A stretch of 64,000 nucleotides of DNA from JAIVJM01 sp963816985 (GTDB taxonomy: Bacteria; Acidobacteriota; Blastocatellia; Pyrinomonadales; Pyrinomonadaceae). Shown in pieces: positions 38,463-48,399 of this stretch; position 1 is the first letter of the stretch; every line of letters starts with the position of its first letter. Location: positions 4,526,001-4,590,000 of the forward strand of contig CAWFMF010000004.1 in assembly GCA_963816985.1 (NCBI GenBank). Reading direction: 5' to 3'. The translations under genes and the position numbers were made by a program. The notes beneath the pieces were generated by a model, which was not told the DNA's origin, did not search any database, and saw only the letters and a list, made by a program, of their open reading frames with translations.

Positions 38463-41400
38463 TTAGAAGGCGAAGCGCACCTGCAACTCGACGCGCCGGT
38501 TGCCCGCCGACTGGCTGCCGCCGCCCGCGCCGAATCTCCCCGCGCCTGAGAACGACTGGCCGAAGAGCGGCGAACTGAGGTTGCCGACGGGCGGGCCGAG
38601 GTTCGTGTTGTTCAGAAGGTTCTGCACGTTGACCGAGAAGGTCAGGTTATAACGCTGCGCGGTCTCACCTTCTCCGCCGCCACCGCCGCTCCTCCTCGAC
38701 CTCCGCCGCCGCCTCCACGACGACCGCCGCCGCCGCCACCTCCACCCCCTCTCCCGCCGCGACCTCCGCCGCCGCCCTGCCCCGCGCTCGTAGCCGCCAC
38801 GCCGCCGAAGCCGACGGTCTTACTCGCACGCAGATTGACGGCGAAGAAGGACGGGCCGGTTCCGAGGTTGCGCGGGATGATGGTCTGCCCGGCGGTCGGG
38901 TTCGGGTCGAACGCGCCGAACTCAGTGACGACGACGCCCGGCCTCGACGTGTCGGTGGCGAAAGCGGGCCGCTCGGTGAAGAGCGTGTCGCCGTTCAAGT
39001 CGCGCCCGATGGTGATGTTGAAGGGGCGGCCCGAATTGGCGACGAGCGTCGGGTTCAAGCGGATGCCCCACGGCAGCGCGTTGATCGAGCCGAAGAGGAA
39101 AAAGCGGTGGCGGATGTCCTGCAAAGAGCGTCCGTACTCGCCGCTCAGGTCATACTGGTTGACGGGGAAAGTGTTCGCGCCTTCGGCGTCGCCGTTCGCT
39201 CGGTTCAGAGTGTAGTTGGCCGACAACGTGTAGCGAGAGCTGAAGCGCGTGTTGAAGTTGACGATGAGCTGCTGCTGGTTAAAGCGACCGCTCGACTCGT
39301 ACTGGAAGATGTTGCCTTGTCCGGGGAATGGACGCACGCCGCTCCCCTGCACGCCGGGGATGAACGTGCCGGGCAGGGGCGCGTTGACGTTGCGTGAGCG
39401 CAGGACGTGGAGCGTGCGCGCGTTGATGAAGTTGACGGAGACGGTCGAGCGATAAGGTAACTGCCGTTCGATGCTGATGGCGGTCTGCATCGTGTAAGGG
39501 GTGCGGATGTCGTCTTCGATGCGCCGGACGGTCGGGGCGATTTGGAACGCCGTGAGCTGCGCCGTCGTCGGGACTGTCGGGAAGAGGTCGAGCGCGTCGA
39601 AGCCGCCGGGGGTCGAGCTTGTGACGAGAAACTGTTGCTGGTTGCTTCCGTCGAAGCGCGCGGCTTGCAAGGTCAGGTTCTCGCGAAAGCGTTCGTAGAA
39701 GAGTCCGAAGCCGCCACGGATGACGGTCTGCTGCGCGCGCCCGCCGGAGCCGCCCGCGCCGGGAGCCCACGCGAAGGCGACGCGCGGCGCGAGGTCGAGG
39801 TTGCCGCCGAGGTTCGTCTGCGTCTCGGCGCGGAGGCCCAGAGAGAGCGTCAGGTTCGGTCGCACGCGCCAGTCGTCTTGAATGAAGGGGCTGAAGTCCG
39901 TGCGCGAAACGCGCACTTCCGGGTTGCCGCCCGTCACCGAGAACTGCGTCGCGCCGCCGCCTCGCGCGCGTATCTCCGAAGGAGTCAGGCCCGCCGCCTG
40001 GAAGACGCGCGTGCGGCGGAAGCGTTCGATGCTGTTGATGGAGACGATGACGGGGTTGCCGCCGCCGTCGAGCACTACCTGGTCGTTCGCGTCGAGCTGC
40101 GGGGCGAGGCCGCCGCCGAAGGTGAACGTGCCGCCGAAGTTCTGCAAGGACACGTCGCGCAGCCGCACCGAGCGCAGACGCCCTCCGGCCTTCAGCGAGT
40201 GATTGCCCGCCGTCCAAGAGGTGTAGTTCTGCAACTCAATGCGGTCTTCATCGGTCGCCGAGAGGCCCGCCTGCGCGCCGCCGCCTGTGAAGGCTTCGAG
40301 CACGCGGATGGTCGGCTCGGTCGTCCCGCCCTCCTGCCGTCGGCGCTCGCGGATGTACTGGAAGCGCGTCTCGTTGATGACCTTCTGGTTGATGATGGCG
40401 GTCTCGGTCAGTTGCAGTGTGTGCTGCGTGTTCGCGGTGTCGAAGGCGCGCTCCGGCAGAGAGAAGCCGCCGACGCCTTCGTTCACGTTGCTCCCGCGCT
40501 CGTAGGTGTAGCGCGCGACGAGCGTGTTGTTCGCATTAATCTGGTAGTCGAGCCGGGGGCTGAAGGTCGTCCGCTGCTGCGGCGTCAGAACCACGGCGTC
40601 GAAGCCGGTCGGCTCAAGCGTTACGGGGTCGAGGATGATGGCGTTGATGACTTCGTTCTCGTCCGTCTCACGCCGCTCGAAGTCGAAGAAGAAGGAAGCC
40701 TTGCCCTTGCTTATCGGCCCGCTCAAGTTCCCGCCGTAGCGGCGCGATTGATACGGCGCGCGCCTCGGCGCGTTCGGCAGACGCGAGTTGAGACTCTCGT
40801 CGTTGAAGTTGAAGAAGGCTTGGCCCCGGTACTTGTCCGTGCCGGGCTTGGTGAAAATCTCGACGCGCCCGTAGCCGAGCCGGTCGTACTCGGCGGAGAA
40901 GGGGTTGCGGTTGATGCGAATCTCGCGGATGGACTCCTTCGGCGGCAGACGCCCGCCCGTGAAGCCGTCGAGGAAGATTTCCGCGCCGCCCTCCGCGCCG
41001 ACCGAAGGCCCGGCCAGAGCCTGCAAGGCTTCGGACAAGTCTTCGGGGTCGTCGGGCAGCGAGTCGAGGTCTTCGCCGCGCAAGATGACCGCGCCCGCCT
41101 GTCCTTCGGGGTCTGTGCTGACGGGCGACTCGGCGGTGACGGTCACTTCTTCCTGCTCGATGGCGACCGTCAGCACGATGTCGAGCGGCGCGGTTCGGCC
41201 CGCCGTCACTTCGACGCCCATGTTCTCGTAGAGGCCGAAGCCGCCCGCCGCGACGCGCACGGTGTACGCGCCGGGCGGCAGAGCCGTGAAGGCGTAGTTC
41301 CCTTCGTCGTCGGTCGTCACCGTCTTCTCGACGCCGCTCGCGTCAGCCGCCGTGACGGTCGCGCCGACGACGAGCCCGCCCAGCTCGTCCGTCACCTTCC

Positions 41401-41512
41401 CGCGCAGAGTCCCCTGCGACTGCTGCGCGCGCGCGAAGGGAATCGCGCACGAAAGGAGCACCGCCAACACCGCCAACGTCCACACGGAGCGCACACACAG
41501 ATTCTGTTTCAT
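38463..41512 (-). CDS. TonB-dependent receptor with CarboxypepD-regulatory-like domain (frameshift near C-terminus)
   Basis: About 1016 residues when read through one frameshift. Signal peptide MKQNLCVRSVWTLAVLAVLL; carboxypeptidase-regulatory-like beta domain (GTLRGKVTDELGGLVVGATV to the YENMGVEV region); plug domain (QAGAVILRGEDLDSLPDDPE, SIREIRINRNPFSAEYDRLG); then a large barrel. In the Gly-rich stretch near 38690 the frame runs off into EKVRPRSVIT and stops at 38642. One extra G restores GGGGGEGETAQRYNLTFSVN and the expected beta-barrel end VELQVRFAF with terminal Phe at 38463. The ligand is unknown. The DUF5666-like gene lies 48 bp upstream on the same strand. Confidence 0.85.
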
Positions 41513-41560
41513 CACTCTTCTGACCTGCCCGTTTTGTTCTGAACTTCTGAAATCAGACGG

Positions 41561-42863
41561 CTACGGCTGCGGCTCGCCGCTGCTGCCCGTCCCGCCGCCG
41601 AGCACCGTGCCCGGAAGCCCCGGACTCATGTTCCTCAAGTCGTCGCCGACGCGCCTTTGCAGGCGACGAAGGAAGTCGGCGTCGCCTGTCACGAGCATCA
41701 GCGCCGTCACGCGCGAAGCGTCCGCGCCGGTCGAGCCGGTGACGAGCACTGTGTCGCCTTTCTTCAACTCGGCCACGGTGACGGCGGGCAAGCTCTCCAA
41801 CAACTGCATGAGGTTTCCGCCGCCCGCCTCCGCCTCGCGGTCGCTCCCCGTTACGGCCTTCGCCGCGCGCCGCGCGTTCACGCCGCCGCTCGCCCCTCTG
41901 TCCTTCTTCATTATTGCCGCCCGCCGCGCCTCTCTCTTCGCGCCGCGCGCCGCGCCTCTGCGCGAAGGCTTCCGCCGCCTCTGCGCTCACGCGCTTGAGC
42001 ACGGAGTTTTTGCCGACGTTGATGATGAAAGTCTCGCCGTTCTGCTCGCCCTTGACCGTCACTTCGCCGCGCCCCGCGTCAACCGAGGAGACTTGTCCCG
42101 CGACGCGCGCGAACGTGCCGGAGATGATCTCCTGCGCCGTGAAGCGCGTGCCGTCGCTTGACCTCTCGCCCGTGGCGCGGAGCTGGTCGCCGACGCGCAG
42201 CTCTTCGAAAGTGCTCTGCCGCGCGTCGGCGGGCCGAATCGAGTCGGGCGCGAAGCGCAAGAGGCGCGCGTCGCCGCTGGCCGTGACAGTCACGTCCTCC
42301 GAGCCGTCGCGCGTGCGCGACTGCACCACGACCTCTTTGCGCGCCGGGTCAACCCGCGTCACGCGCCCGACGACTCTTCGCGCCCTCATGTCCTCGCCCG
42401 CGCGTCCTGCGCCGCCGGTCGCCGCCGCCGCCGCGCTCGTCACAATCACCTGCCGCGCGGGAGCCGCTTGCGCGCCCTCCGATGCGCCGCCGGGGACGAG
42501 CACGCGGTCGCCGACGCGCACGTCCGCGCGGGTGATGGACGTGGCCGCTTCCATCCTCGTCTCGCCCGGCGGGAGCCGCAGGTATGAAGTCTTCTCGTTG
42601 GTCGAGACCATCAACGACGCGCCCGCATCGGTTCTCACCGTGAGCTGCCCCGTGGCGGCGTCCAGCGAAGTCACCACGCCGATGAGGTGCGCGCGCAAGC
42701 CGCTCGCCTGACTCGTCCGCGCGGGCGTCCCCTCGGCGGTCTGACCGTTCGCCAACGGGGCGACGAAGAAGGCGCACGACAACGCCGCGCACGCGACGAA
42801 AAGTTTGCTCAACAAGGAGCGAGTCCTTGCTTGAGTTCGATTGCGAACGCCCTCTTCGATCAT
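41561..42863 (-). CDS. Secreted DUF5666-like repeat protein, frameshifted
   Basis: About 433 residues when two frames are joined. Start at 42863 with GGAG seven bases upstream; signal peptide SLLSKLFVACAALSCAFFVA to ANGQ. Two or three OB-like units follow (GVVTSLDAATGQLTVRTDAG with DVRVGDRVLVPG; GRVTRVDPARKEVVVQSRTR with ELRVGDQLRATG; GQVSSVDAGRGEVTVKGEQN), a DUF5666 pattern. After an Arg/Gly-rich region the frame is lost. Dropping one G in the Gly codons near 41825 joins it to GGGNLMQLLESLPAVTVAEL and KKGDTVLVTGSTG, ending at 41561. It is exported; function unknown. Confidence 0.65.
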
Positions 42864-43093
42864 CGTTTGTCTCCTTGCTGCCGTCGGCTGCTCGAATCAA
42901 TGGAAGCACGGACGCGTGTCCGCAAGCAGACGCGTGGCGACCCTCTTCGCTTCGAGCGGGGATGAATTAGTTCAGGGGATATCCAGAATATAGCGCATCG
43001 GCGGGGCGTTGGACAGCCCTCCGTCCTATATTCAAGATTTTCGTCACAGAAATTTGGATGGCTGATGTTTCAAAGCGACGGGCGGATAAACGA

Positions 43094-43135
43094 ACAGGCG
43101 CGACAGATTTGGGGTCTCTCGCGCCTGTCCTTTTT
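43094..43135 (+). terminator. Orphan intrinsic terminator
   Basis: Arms ACAGGCGCGA (43094-43103) and TCGCGCCTGT (43119-43128) followed by CCTTTTT. It points along the plus strand, yet no plus-strand protein gene lies upstream. The gap 42864-43375 otherwise shows no open frame worth calling, so this may mark the end of an unrecognised small RNA starting somewhere in 42900-43090. Confidence 0.6.
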
Positions 43136-43375
43136 ATGTAACGGTCACTGTCCTCACCCCAGCAACCGTCTAGGCATTTGGATTCACCGCATGCCCGAAT
43201 GCGCCGAATATATCCAAGTCTTAAAAAACGTGCAACAACTCTTTTACCCGTTTATATGCAGTTTTTGTGAATAATGTACTGCACATGAAAGCTAAGCTTA
43301 TGTTTCGCTTGAAGTTTCCCCCGGTTGCAAGTAATCCGACAAGGGTGAGCCCGGAGACGGCCCACGCACAGAAAT

Positions 43376-44446
43376 TTACAAGATGTTTACACTCGCGCGA
43401 GCGGGCGGCGGCGAGTTCTTTGACAGGTCTCCGTCTTCGGCGAACGCGACCGCGATTGAAGCGGGGAGAGGTGATGAGAAACTCATCCACTCGTTGGTCG
43501 CGGGATGATGAAAGGCGAGCTTCGCGGCGTGCAAGCAGAGCCGCGCGAACCCTTGGGGCGCGTACCACTCGTCGCCGACAATCGGATGCCCGACGTGCGA
43601 GCAGTGGATGCGCAGTTGATTCGTCCGCCCGGTCACGGGCTCAAGCTCGACGAAGGTCAGCCCCGCCCGCCGCTCCAAGACGCGCAGACGAGTCTCGGCG
43701 GGCTTGCCGCCCTCCATCGCCGACCACTTCGGCTGCGCTTCCGGCTCGTGCCCGATGGGCGCTTCGATGGTCAGACGGTCGGCCTCCACGCTCCCGTGCA
43801 CGATGGCGAGATACCTCTTCTCGATGAGTCGGCGTTGGAAGTGCTGCGAGAGCTGGCTGAGAGCGCGCTGCGTCTTGGCGACGACGAGCAGACCCGATGT
43901 AGCACGGTCGAGGCGGTGGACGAGGCCGGGACGGACGAACGATTTCGGATTTTGGATTTCGGATTTTGGATTCAAAGACTCGGAAGCATCCGAAGATAAC
44001 TCAAGTTTTTGTTCTCGTGGTTGTGCCTGCGGGTCGAGTGGTTCTTCTTCAATCCGCAATCCAAAATCCGAAATCCAAAATCGGTTGAGGTGATAGGCGA
44101 GCGCGTTGGCGAGCGTCCCCGTCTTGACGCCGCGCGTCGGGTGGACGAGCATCCCTTCGGGCTTCGAGACGACGAGAAGGTGCTCGTCCTCGAAGACGAT
44201 TTCGAGCGGCAAAGGCTCCGGCGTCATCGCGCCGCGCGCCTCCACGTCGAGCTCTATCTCGACCGACTGCCCCGGCGTGAGCTTGAAGCCCGCGAGCGCC
44301 GTCTCGCCGTCCACCTTCCCCGCGCCGCGCGCGAGCAACTCCGCGATGCGCATCCGGCTCAGGCGGAAGAGCCGCGCCGAGAGGTACGCGTCGAGCCTCT
44401 CGCCTGCCGACTCCGATCCGACGCTGAAACTGAAAGCTTGTTTCAT
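43376..44446 (-). CDS. RluA-family RNA pseudouridine synthase with an in-frame repeat insertion
   Basis: 356 residues. S4-like N-terminal domain (SAGERLDAYLSARLFRLSRM), catalytic motif HRLDRATSGLLVVAKT with the conserved Asp, and the C-terminal blocks TGRTNQLRIHCSHVGHPIVG and FARLCLHAAKLAFHHP. It isomerises uridines in 23S rRNA or tRNA. Between AYHLN and VRPGLVHRLD there is an extra segment of about 48 residues (FWISDFGLRIEEE to LNPKSEIQNPKSF) encoded by an inverted-repeat element; relatives have only a few residues there. The core motifs are intact, so it may still be active. Confidence 0.9.
   Translation of the reverse strand: MKQAFSFSVGSESAGERLDAYLSARLFRLSRMRIAELLARGAGKVDGETALAGFKLTPGQSVEIELDVEARGAMTPEPLPLEIVFEDEHLLVVSKPEGMLVHPTRGVKTGTLANALAYHLNRFWISDFGLRIEEEPLDPQAQPREQKLELSSDASESLNPKSEIQNPKSFVRPGLVHRLDRATSGLLVVAKTQRALSQLSQHFQRRLIEKRYLAIVHGSVEADRLTIEAPIGHEPEAQPKWSAMEGGKPAETRLRVLERRAGLTFVELEPVTGRTNQLRIHCSHVGHPIVGDEWYAPQGFARLCLHAAKLAFHHPATNEWMSFSSPLPASIAVAFAEDGDLSKNSPPPARASVNIL
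43941..44085. mobile_element. MITE-like inverted-repeat insertion inside the pseudouridine synthase gene
   Basis: Perfect 25-bp arms 43948-43972 and 44058-44082 made of AAAATCC/AAATCC units, around an 85-base centre. It is AT-richer than the host gene and keeps the host frame. The arms are close relatives of the terminal repeats at 63432-63462 and 63843-63873 that bracket the four-helix-bundle gene, and both encode the peptide IQNPKS. It is inferred to be a gene-less derivative of that element. Confidence 0.75.
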
Positions 44447-44453
44447 CCCTTCG

Positions 44454-45416
44454 CTAGTCGCGGAAATTCTGTGTCACCATCAGGCCGCGGAAGCCGCCGT
44501 CCATGATGCCGATGCCGACGCGCCCGAACTCCGGACGGAGGATGTTCTCGCGGTGGCCCGGCGAGTTCATGAGCCCCGTGTGCGCGATGGAGAGCGTGGG
44601 CGCGAGCGCGAGGTTCTCGCCCGCCGTGCGGAACCTGACGTTGGCCTCGCGGATGCGGTCGAAGGGGCTGCGGCCTTCGGGCGTGTAGTGCGCGAAGTAG
44701 CCGCGCGCGAACATGTCGGTCGAGTGTTGTCGGGCGACTTCGGTCAACTCCGAATCGGGCGCGAGCGGCTTGAGTCCCGCCGCGCGCCGCTCTTCGTTGA
44801 CGAGTTCGAGCATCCGCGCCTCAAGCTCCGGCAGCGGCTTCGTCTCCGTGACCTTGTAGTTCAACTCGACGCGGTCGCTCGACTCCGGTCGGATGGTCAG
44901 CTTGTTGAGCGTCTCGCCGACCGCCTCGTCGAAGACGGGCGCGAGGACGGCTTCGAGCCTTTCAGTGTAGACGGCGAGGCGGTTCGAGAGCACGCCTTCG
45001 CGCGAAGAGTCGCGCAGGCTCTCAGGCAGCGGCACGGCCAAGAGGAGCGCCGCCATGATGGCCGCGAAGATGAGCCCGCTGGCGAGTCCGGTGAGGACGC
45101 CGAACGCGCGGTTGAGCTTCCGCTCATGAACGTCCGGGGGCAGCTTTCTCAACAACGCCGCGCCGAGCAGGTGAATCAGGAGGCCCGCCGCCGCACCCGT
45201 CAGCAGAAACGCGATGGGCTTGTCCCAGACCTCGTTCCACTCGACGAGCGGCCCCAGTGTGCGCGCCACCGAAGGGTAAAAGCGGAGCGCCAGCAGAAGG
45301 CTCCCGCACCAGCGCACGAGGTCGAGCAGGCCCAAGATGAAGCCGCGCCGCCAGCCGAGCAGGACGCTCGACAAAACGACGCAGAGCAACAGGATGTCAA
45401 TGAAGTTGACCGACAT
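44454..45416 (-). CDS. CvpA-like membrane domain fused to a CAP/SCP domain
   Basis: 320 residues. Residues 1-165 have four hydrophobic spans in the CvpA pattern (NFIDILLLCVVLSSVLLGWR RGF start, GLASGLIFAAIMAALLLAVP). Residues 190-320 are a CAP domain: MLELVNEERRAAGLKPLAPD, QHSTDMFARGYFAHYTPEGR, TAGENLA and GLMNSPGHRENILRPEFGRV. The CAP part would be outside the membrane. CvpA relates to envelope homeostasis and colicin V export in enterobacteria; CAP domains act in the envelope in sporulation and elsewhere. It starts 52 bp downstream of the CoA-binding gene and ends eight bases before the pseudouridine synthase, so an operon is likely. Confidence 0.88.
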   Translation of the reverse strand: MSVNFIDILLLCVVLSSVLLGWRRGFILGLLDLVRWCGSLLLALRFYPSVARTLGPLVEWNEVWDKPIAFLLTGAAAGLLIHLLGAALLRKLPPDVHERKLNRAFGVLTGLASGLIFAAIMAALLLAVPLPESLRDSSREGVLSNRLAVYTERLEAVLAPVFDEAVGETLNKLTIRPESSDRVELNYKVTETKPLPELEARMLELVNEERRAAGLKPLAPDSELTEVARQHSTDMFARGYFAHYTPEGRSPFDRIREANVRFRTAGENLALAPTLSIAHTGLMNSPGHRENILRPEFGRVGIGIMDGGFRGLMVTQNFRD

Positions 45417-45468
45417 CGAACGTCAAATAGTTTTACGGATGGCTGGGTCGCCCCGCTTCCTTCAGAAC

Positions 45469-45966
45469 TTAACGCGGCCCGCCGAAGCGCCGGTGGTCAA
45501 CCATCAGGCAGCGATCCTGCACGACCTTTATCCCGGCGCGCGCGAGCCTTTCGGCGGCCTCTTCGTGGCGGATGCCCGACTGGAACCAGACCGCCGCGGG
45601 CCGCTTGGCGAGGATGTCTTCGACGTGCGCGGGGATGTCCGAGGGGCGTCGGAACACGTCAACCAAATCAATCTCGCCGGGTATCTCCGAGAGGCTGCGG
45701 TAGACGCGCTCGCCGAGGATGTGCGTCGCCTCCGGGTAATAGACGGGGACGGGCACGACCTCAAGGCCCGCCGAGTGGAGGTAGGCCGGGACGTAGAACG
45801 CGGGCTGATACTGCTGCTCCTCGGTCTTGATGCCGAGGACGGCCACGCGCCGCACGCTCTGAAGTAATTCCCTCACCCCCTCGCTCTTTTCGATGAGGTT
45901 CGCGCGCCAATCCGGCGCGGCCCCGTCCTCGTGTCCGTCGGGCGTGACGACTTGATCCGCATCCAT
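45469..45966 (-). CDS. CoA-binding domain protein (YccU type)
   Basis: 165 residues. The Rossmann-like CoA-binding domain is clear: RRVAVLGIKTEEQQYQPAFY, HSAGLEVVPVPVYYPEATHI, IDLVDVFRRPSDIPAHVEDI, AVWFQSGIRHEEAAERLARA and VVQDRCLMVDHRRF. The family is widespread, small and cytoplasmic; its ligand is thought to be CoA but the role is not settled. It is likely first in an operon with the CvpA-CAP and pseudouridine synthase genes. Confidence 0.9.
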   Translation of the reverse strand: MDADQVVTPDGHEDGAAPDWRANLIEKSEGVRELLQSVRRVAVLGIKTEEQQYQPAFYVPAYLHSAGLEVVPVPVYYPEATHILGERVYRSLSEIPGEIDLVDVFRRPSDIPAHVEDILAKRPAAVWFQSGIRHEEAAERLARAGIKVVQDRCLMVDHRRFGGPR

Positions 45967-46148
45967 TCGCTCGCAGCTCCTTTCGCCGGGATGTTCAGTA
46001 TCGGGACGACTCCCGCCGCCGAAACGGTACGCGCACTGCGGCGCGCGTTAACGGGAAGCGCCCGGATTGAAGGCGTTTGACCGTTCACAGTCTACACGGT
46101 CAGAGGTGAGCAAGCACGATGCCAGATGCCGGCATCACGTCTTTCGAT

Positions 46149-46925
46149 TCAAGGGCCTTCGAGGAGCGTGCGGAGGTTGTCGCGGTACGTGCGGCTCATG
46201 GTGAGCTGTCTGCCGTCGCGGAGCGTGATGATCTGGTCGCCGTTGAAGAGCGGGTGCATCTCCTTGATGCGGTCAACGTTGACGATGGTCGTGCGGTGGA
46301 TGCGGACGAACTTCAAGGGGTCGAGCTTCGATTCGAGCTGGCTCATGCGCTCGCGGATCATGTGCGAAGACTTCCCGGCGTGGAGCTTGAGGTAGTTGCC
46401 GGCGGTCTCTATCCAGTCAATCTCGTCGGTCGTCAGAAAGACGATACGCCCGGAGGTCTTGACCGCCAAACGCTTCAGATAACTCTGCGGCACGGTGATG
46501 TCTTGCAGGAGCGCTTGCAGCCGCTCGTTGAGATTCGTCTTCGCCTCGCCGCGCAGTTGCGACTTGGCGCGCTCGACGGCGAGGCTCAGGCGCTCGCGGT
46601 CGAAGGGCTTCAAGAGATAGTCGAGCGCGTGCACGTCGAAGGCGCGGAGGGCGAACTGGTCGTAGGCCGTGACGAAGATGACGGCGGGGACGAGGTTGCC
46701 GGCGTTCAGCTCTTCGAGCACCTGAAAGCCGTCCATCTCCGGCATCTGCACGTCGAGGAAGAGCAGTTCGGGCGCGAGTTCTTTGACCGCCGCGACGGCC
46801 TCGCGCCCGCCCGCGCACTCGCCGACGATCTCGATGTCCGGGTCGTCGCCGAGGTATCTACGGATGCGCTGGCGGGCCAGGAGCATGTCGTCAACGATGA
46901 GTGTCCGAATCTTCGTCCTCTGCAT
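46149..46925 (-). CDS. LytTR-family response regulator
   Basis: 258 residues. Receiver domain: acidic pair in RTLIVDDMLLARQRI, phosphoacceptor Asp in LLFLDVQMPEMDGFQV, Thr in VIFVTAYDQFALRA and Lys in YLLKPFDRERL. LytTR DNA-binding domain from about residue 150 (RLAVKTSGRIVFLTTDEIDW, KFVRIHRTTIVNVDRIKEMH). It overlaps the end of the kinase gene by 35 bases and is its partner. Targets are unknown. Confidence 0.95.
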   Translation of the reverse strand: MQRTKIRTLIVDDMLLARQRIRRYLGDDPDIEIVGECAGGREAVAAVKELAPELLFLDVQMPEMDGFQVLEELNAGNLVPAVIFVTAYDQFALRAFDVHALDYLLKPFDRERLSLAVERAKSQLRGEAKTNLNERLQALLQDITVPQSYLKRLAVKTSGRIVFLTTDEIDWIETAGNYLKLHAGKSSHMIRERMSQLESKLDPLKFVRIHRTTIVNVDRIKEMHPLFNGDQIITLRDGRQLTMSRTYRDNLRTLLEGP

Positions 46926-48018
46926 GTTCTTCGTTCTCCCGGTAGGGGATGAGAATGCTGACGGTCAGGCCGCCGCCCTTCGTCTGCCGCAGCTCGAAAC
47001 GGTGCGAGCCTTCGTAGAGGTGTTCCAGCCGCTCTCTCGTGTTCGAGAGGCCGAGCCCCGTGCGCGTGCCCGCGCGCGCGTGGCGCGGGAGGCCGAGGCC
47101 GTCGTCCTCGACCCGCAGGTGGAGCACGTTGCCGCGCCGCCGCGCGACTATCTCGATGCGCCCGCCCCCGGCGCGCGGCGCGATGCCGTGGCGGATTGAG
47201 TTCTCGACCAGCGGCTGCAAAATCATGTTCGGGACGCAGGCGTCGAGCGCCTCGCTGTCCACCTCCCAACACACGCGCAGACGCTCCTGCATCAAGGTCT
47301 GGTGGAGTTCCAGATACCTCTCGACGAATTCCAGCTCCTCTTTGAGACTCACCTCCTGCGCCCTGCCGCTCTTCAAGGTCAGGCGGAGCAGGTCGCTCAG
47401 CTTGGCGATGGTGCGGTCGGCGGTTTCGGGGTTGTCGTAGACGAGTTCGGAGATGGCGTTGAGCGTGTTGAAGAGGAAGTGCGGGTGGAGCTGAGCCTTG
47501 AGCGCCTGAAGCTGCGCCTGCGCTAAATCAAGCTCCCGCTCGCGGTACTTGCGGAAGTAGTTCGTGGCCTGACCGACGGCGAGGATGCTCGCGTAAAAAA
47601 TTATCCCGTTCGTCGTCATGTTGAGGAGGAAGGCTTTCGGAACCGAGACCAGAGACCACCAGAACGATTGATGTGGGGCGGGCCGCAAGAGCGCCGTCGC
47701 AATCACGTCAACGAAAGTCTGACAGAGGGAGAAAGGGAGGCTCAGGAGGAAGTGGAGCGCGAGGCGGCGCGGGAGGTTATGCCGCTCGATGGGGAATCTT
47801 CGACCGAGCCAGAAGATGACCGGCGTGAGGGCGGCCCAGACGTAGAGGCCGAGGAAATTTCTGAAGAGCGAGAGGAAGAGGAACGTGCGGTCGGGCGAGT
47901 TGCCGAAGTAGAGGTAAATCTGCGGGACGCCGAGGAGCCCGAAGAACGTGAAGCACACGAAGACCGTGTGACCAGTCTTCCAGCGCCAGCGTCTCTGCTC
48001 CCTCGCCTGTTTCGACAT
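46891..48018 (-). CDS. LytS/YehU-type membrane sensor histidine kinase
   Basis: 375 residues from ATG 48018 (MSKQAREQRRWRWK); a TTG at 48075 would add 19 residues and cannot be excluded. Four membrane helices occupy residues 15-155. The kinase part has the family motif LKAQLHPHFLFNTLNAISEL with the phosphorylated His, the N-box LQPLVENSIRHGIAPRAGGG and the G-box VEDDGLGLPRHARAGTRTGL. No extracellular sensing domain is visible; sensing probably occurs in the membrane. It is translationally coupled to the LytTR regulator by a 35-base overlap. Confidence 0.94.
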   Translation of the reverse strand: MSKQAREQRRWRWKTGHTVFVCFTFFGLLGVPQIYLYFGNSPDRTFLFLSLFRNFLGLYVWAALTPVIFWLGRRFPIERHNLPRRLALHFLLSLPFSLCQTFVDVIATALLRPAPHQSFWWSLVSVPKAFLLNMTTNGIIFYASILAVGQATNYFRKYRERELDLAQAQLQALKAQLHPHFLFNTLNAISELVYDNPETADRTIAKLSDLLRLTLKSGRAQEVSLKEELEFVERYLELHQTLMQERLRVCWEVDSEALDACVPNMILQPLVENSIRHGIAPRAGGGRIEIVARRRGNVLHLRVEDDGLGLPRHARAGTRTGLGLSNTRERLEHLYEGSHRFELRQTKGGGLTVSILIPYRENEEHAEDEDSDTHR

Positions 48019-48151
48019 CCTGTTTTGTACGTAAACATACACGCTTTTAAATCGTCCAAGGTTCCGTATATTCAATCACTTACGGGATGCGTCGTTCGTC
48101 CCTCGCGAAGGACGATTCGTCCCTGATTCCTCGCCCCTCGTCACAAAGTCT

Positions 48152-48180
48152 TTGCCCCGGCGGGCCGCCGAAAATATACT
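48152..48180 (+). promoter_or_regulatory. Candidate promoter of the tldD-tldE operon
   Basis: TTGCCC (48152-48157), a 17-base spacer and TATACT (48175-48180), about 220 bases upstream of the tldD start. The -10 box is good and the -35 weak. The rest of the 48019-48399 divergent gap shows no gene or repeat. Confidence 0.4.
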
Positions 48181-48399
48181 GGCGCGCTTCGCAACGAAAG
48201 GCCGCACGGTCGCGCGAAGGGCTCCGACCCGGCTCCGTACTCAATTTCATTCCCGTATGCGTCCGGACATTTTCGCCCGCACAGCCTTGAAGACAGTCAT
48301 GCCTGTAGCCCCGGCGGCAGGCCCGACGCGCCACGCTAAACACTTCCGAAGACGACGAGGGGCCGCCGCAACCGTTCCCCCGCAAAGAGGAGAAAGCGC

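Noticed and set aside
38685..38700. Phase-variation switch in the TonB-dependent receptor
   Set aside because: The glycine codon tract is mixed (GGC/GGA/GGT), not a uniform short repeat, so a sequencing indel is the simpler reading; kept as a lower-interest option.
43065..43274. 69-codon open frame near the orphan terminator
   Set aside because: The terminator would cut its message, there is no ribosome site, and the sequence has no protein-like pattern.
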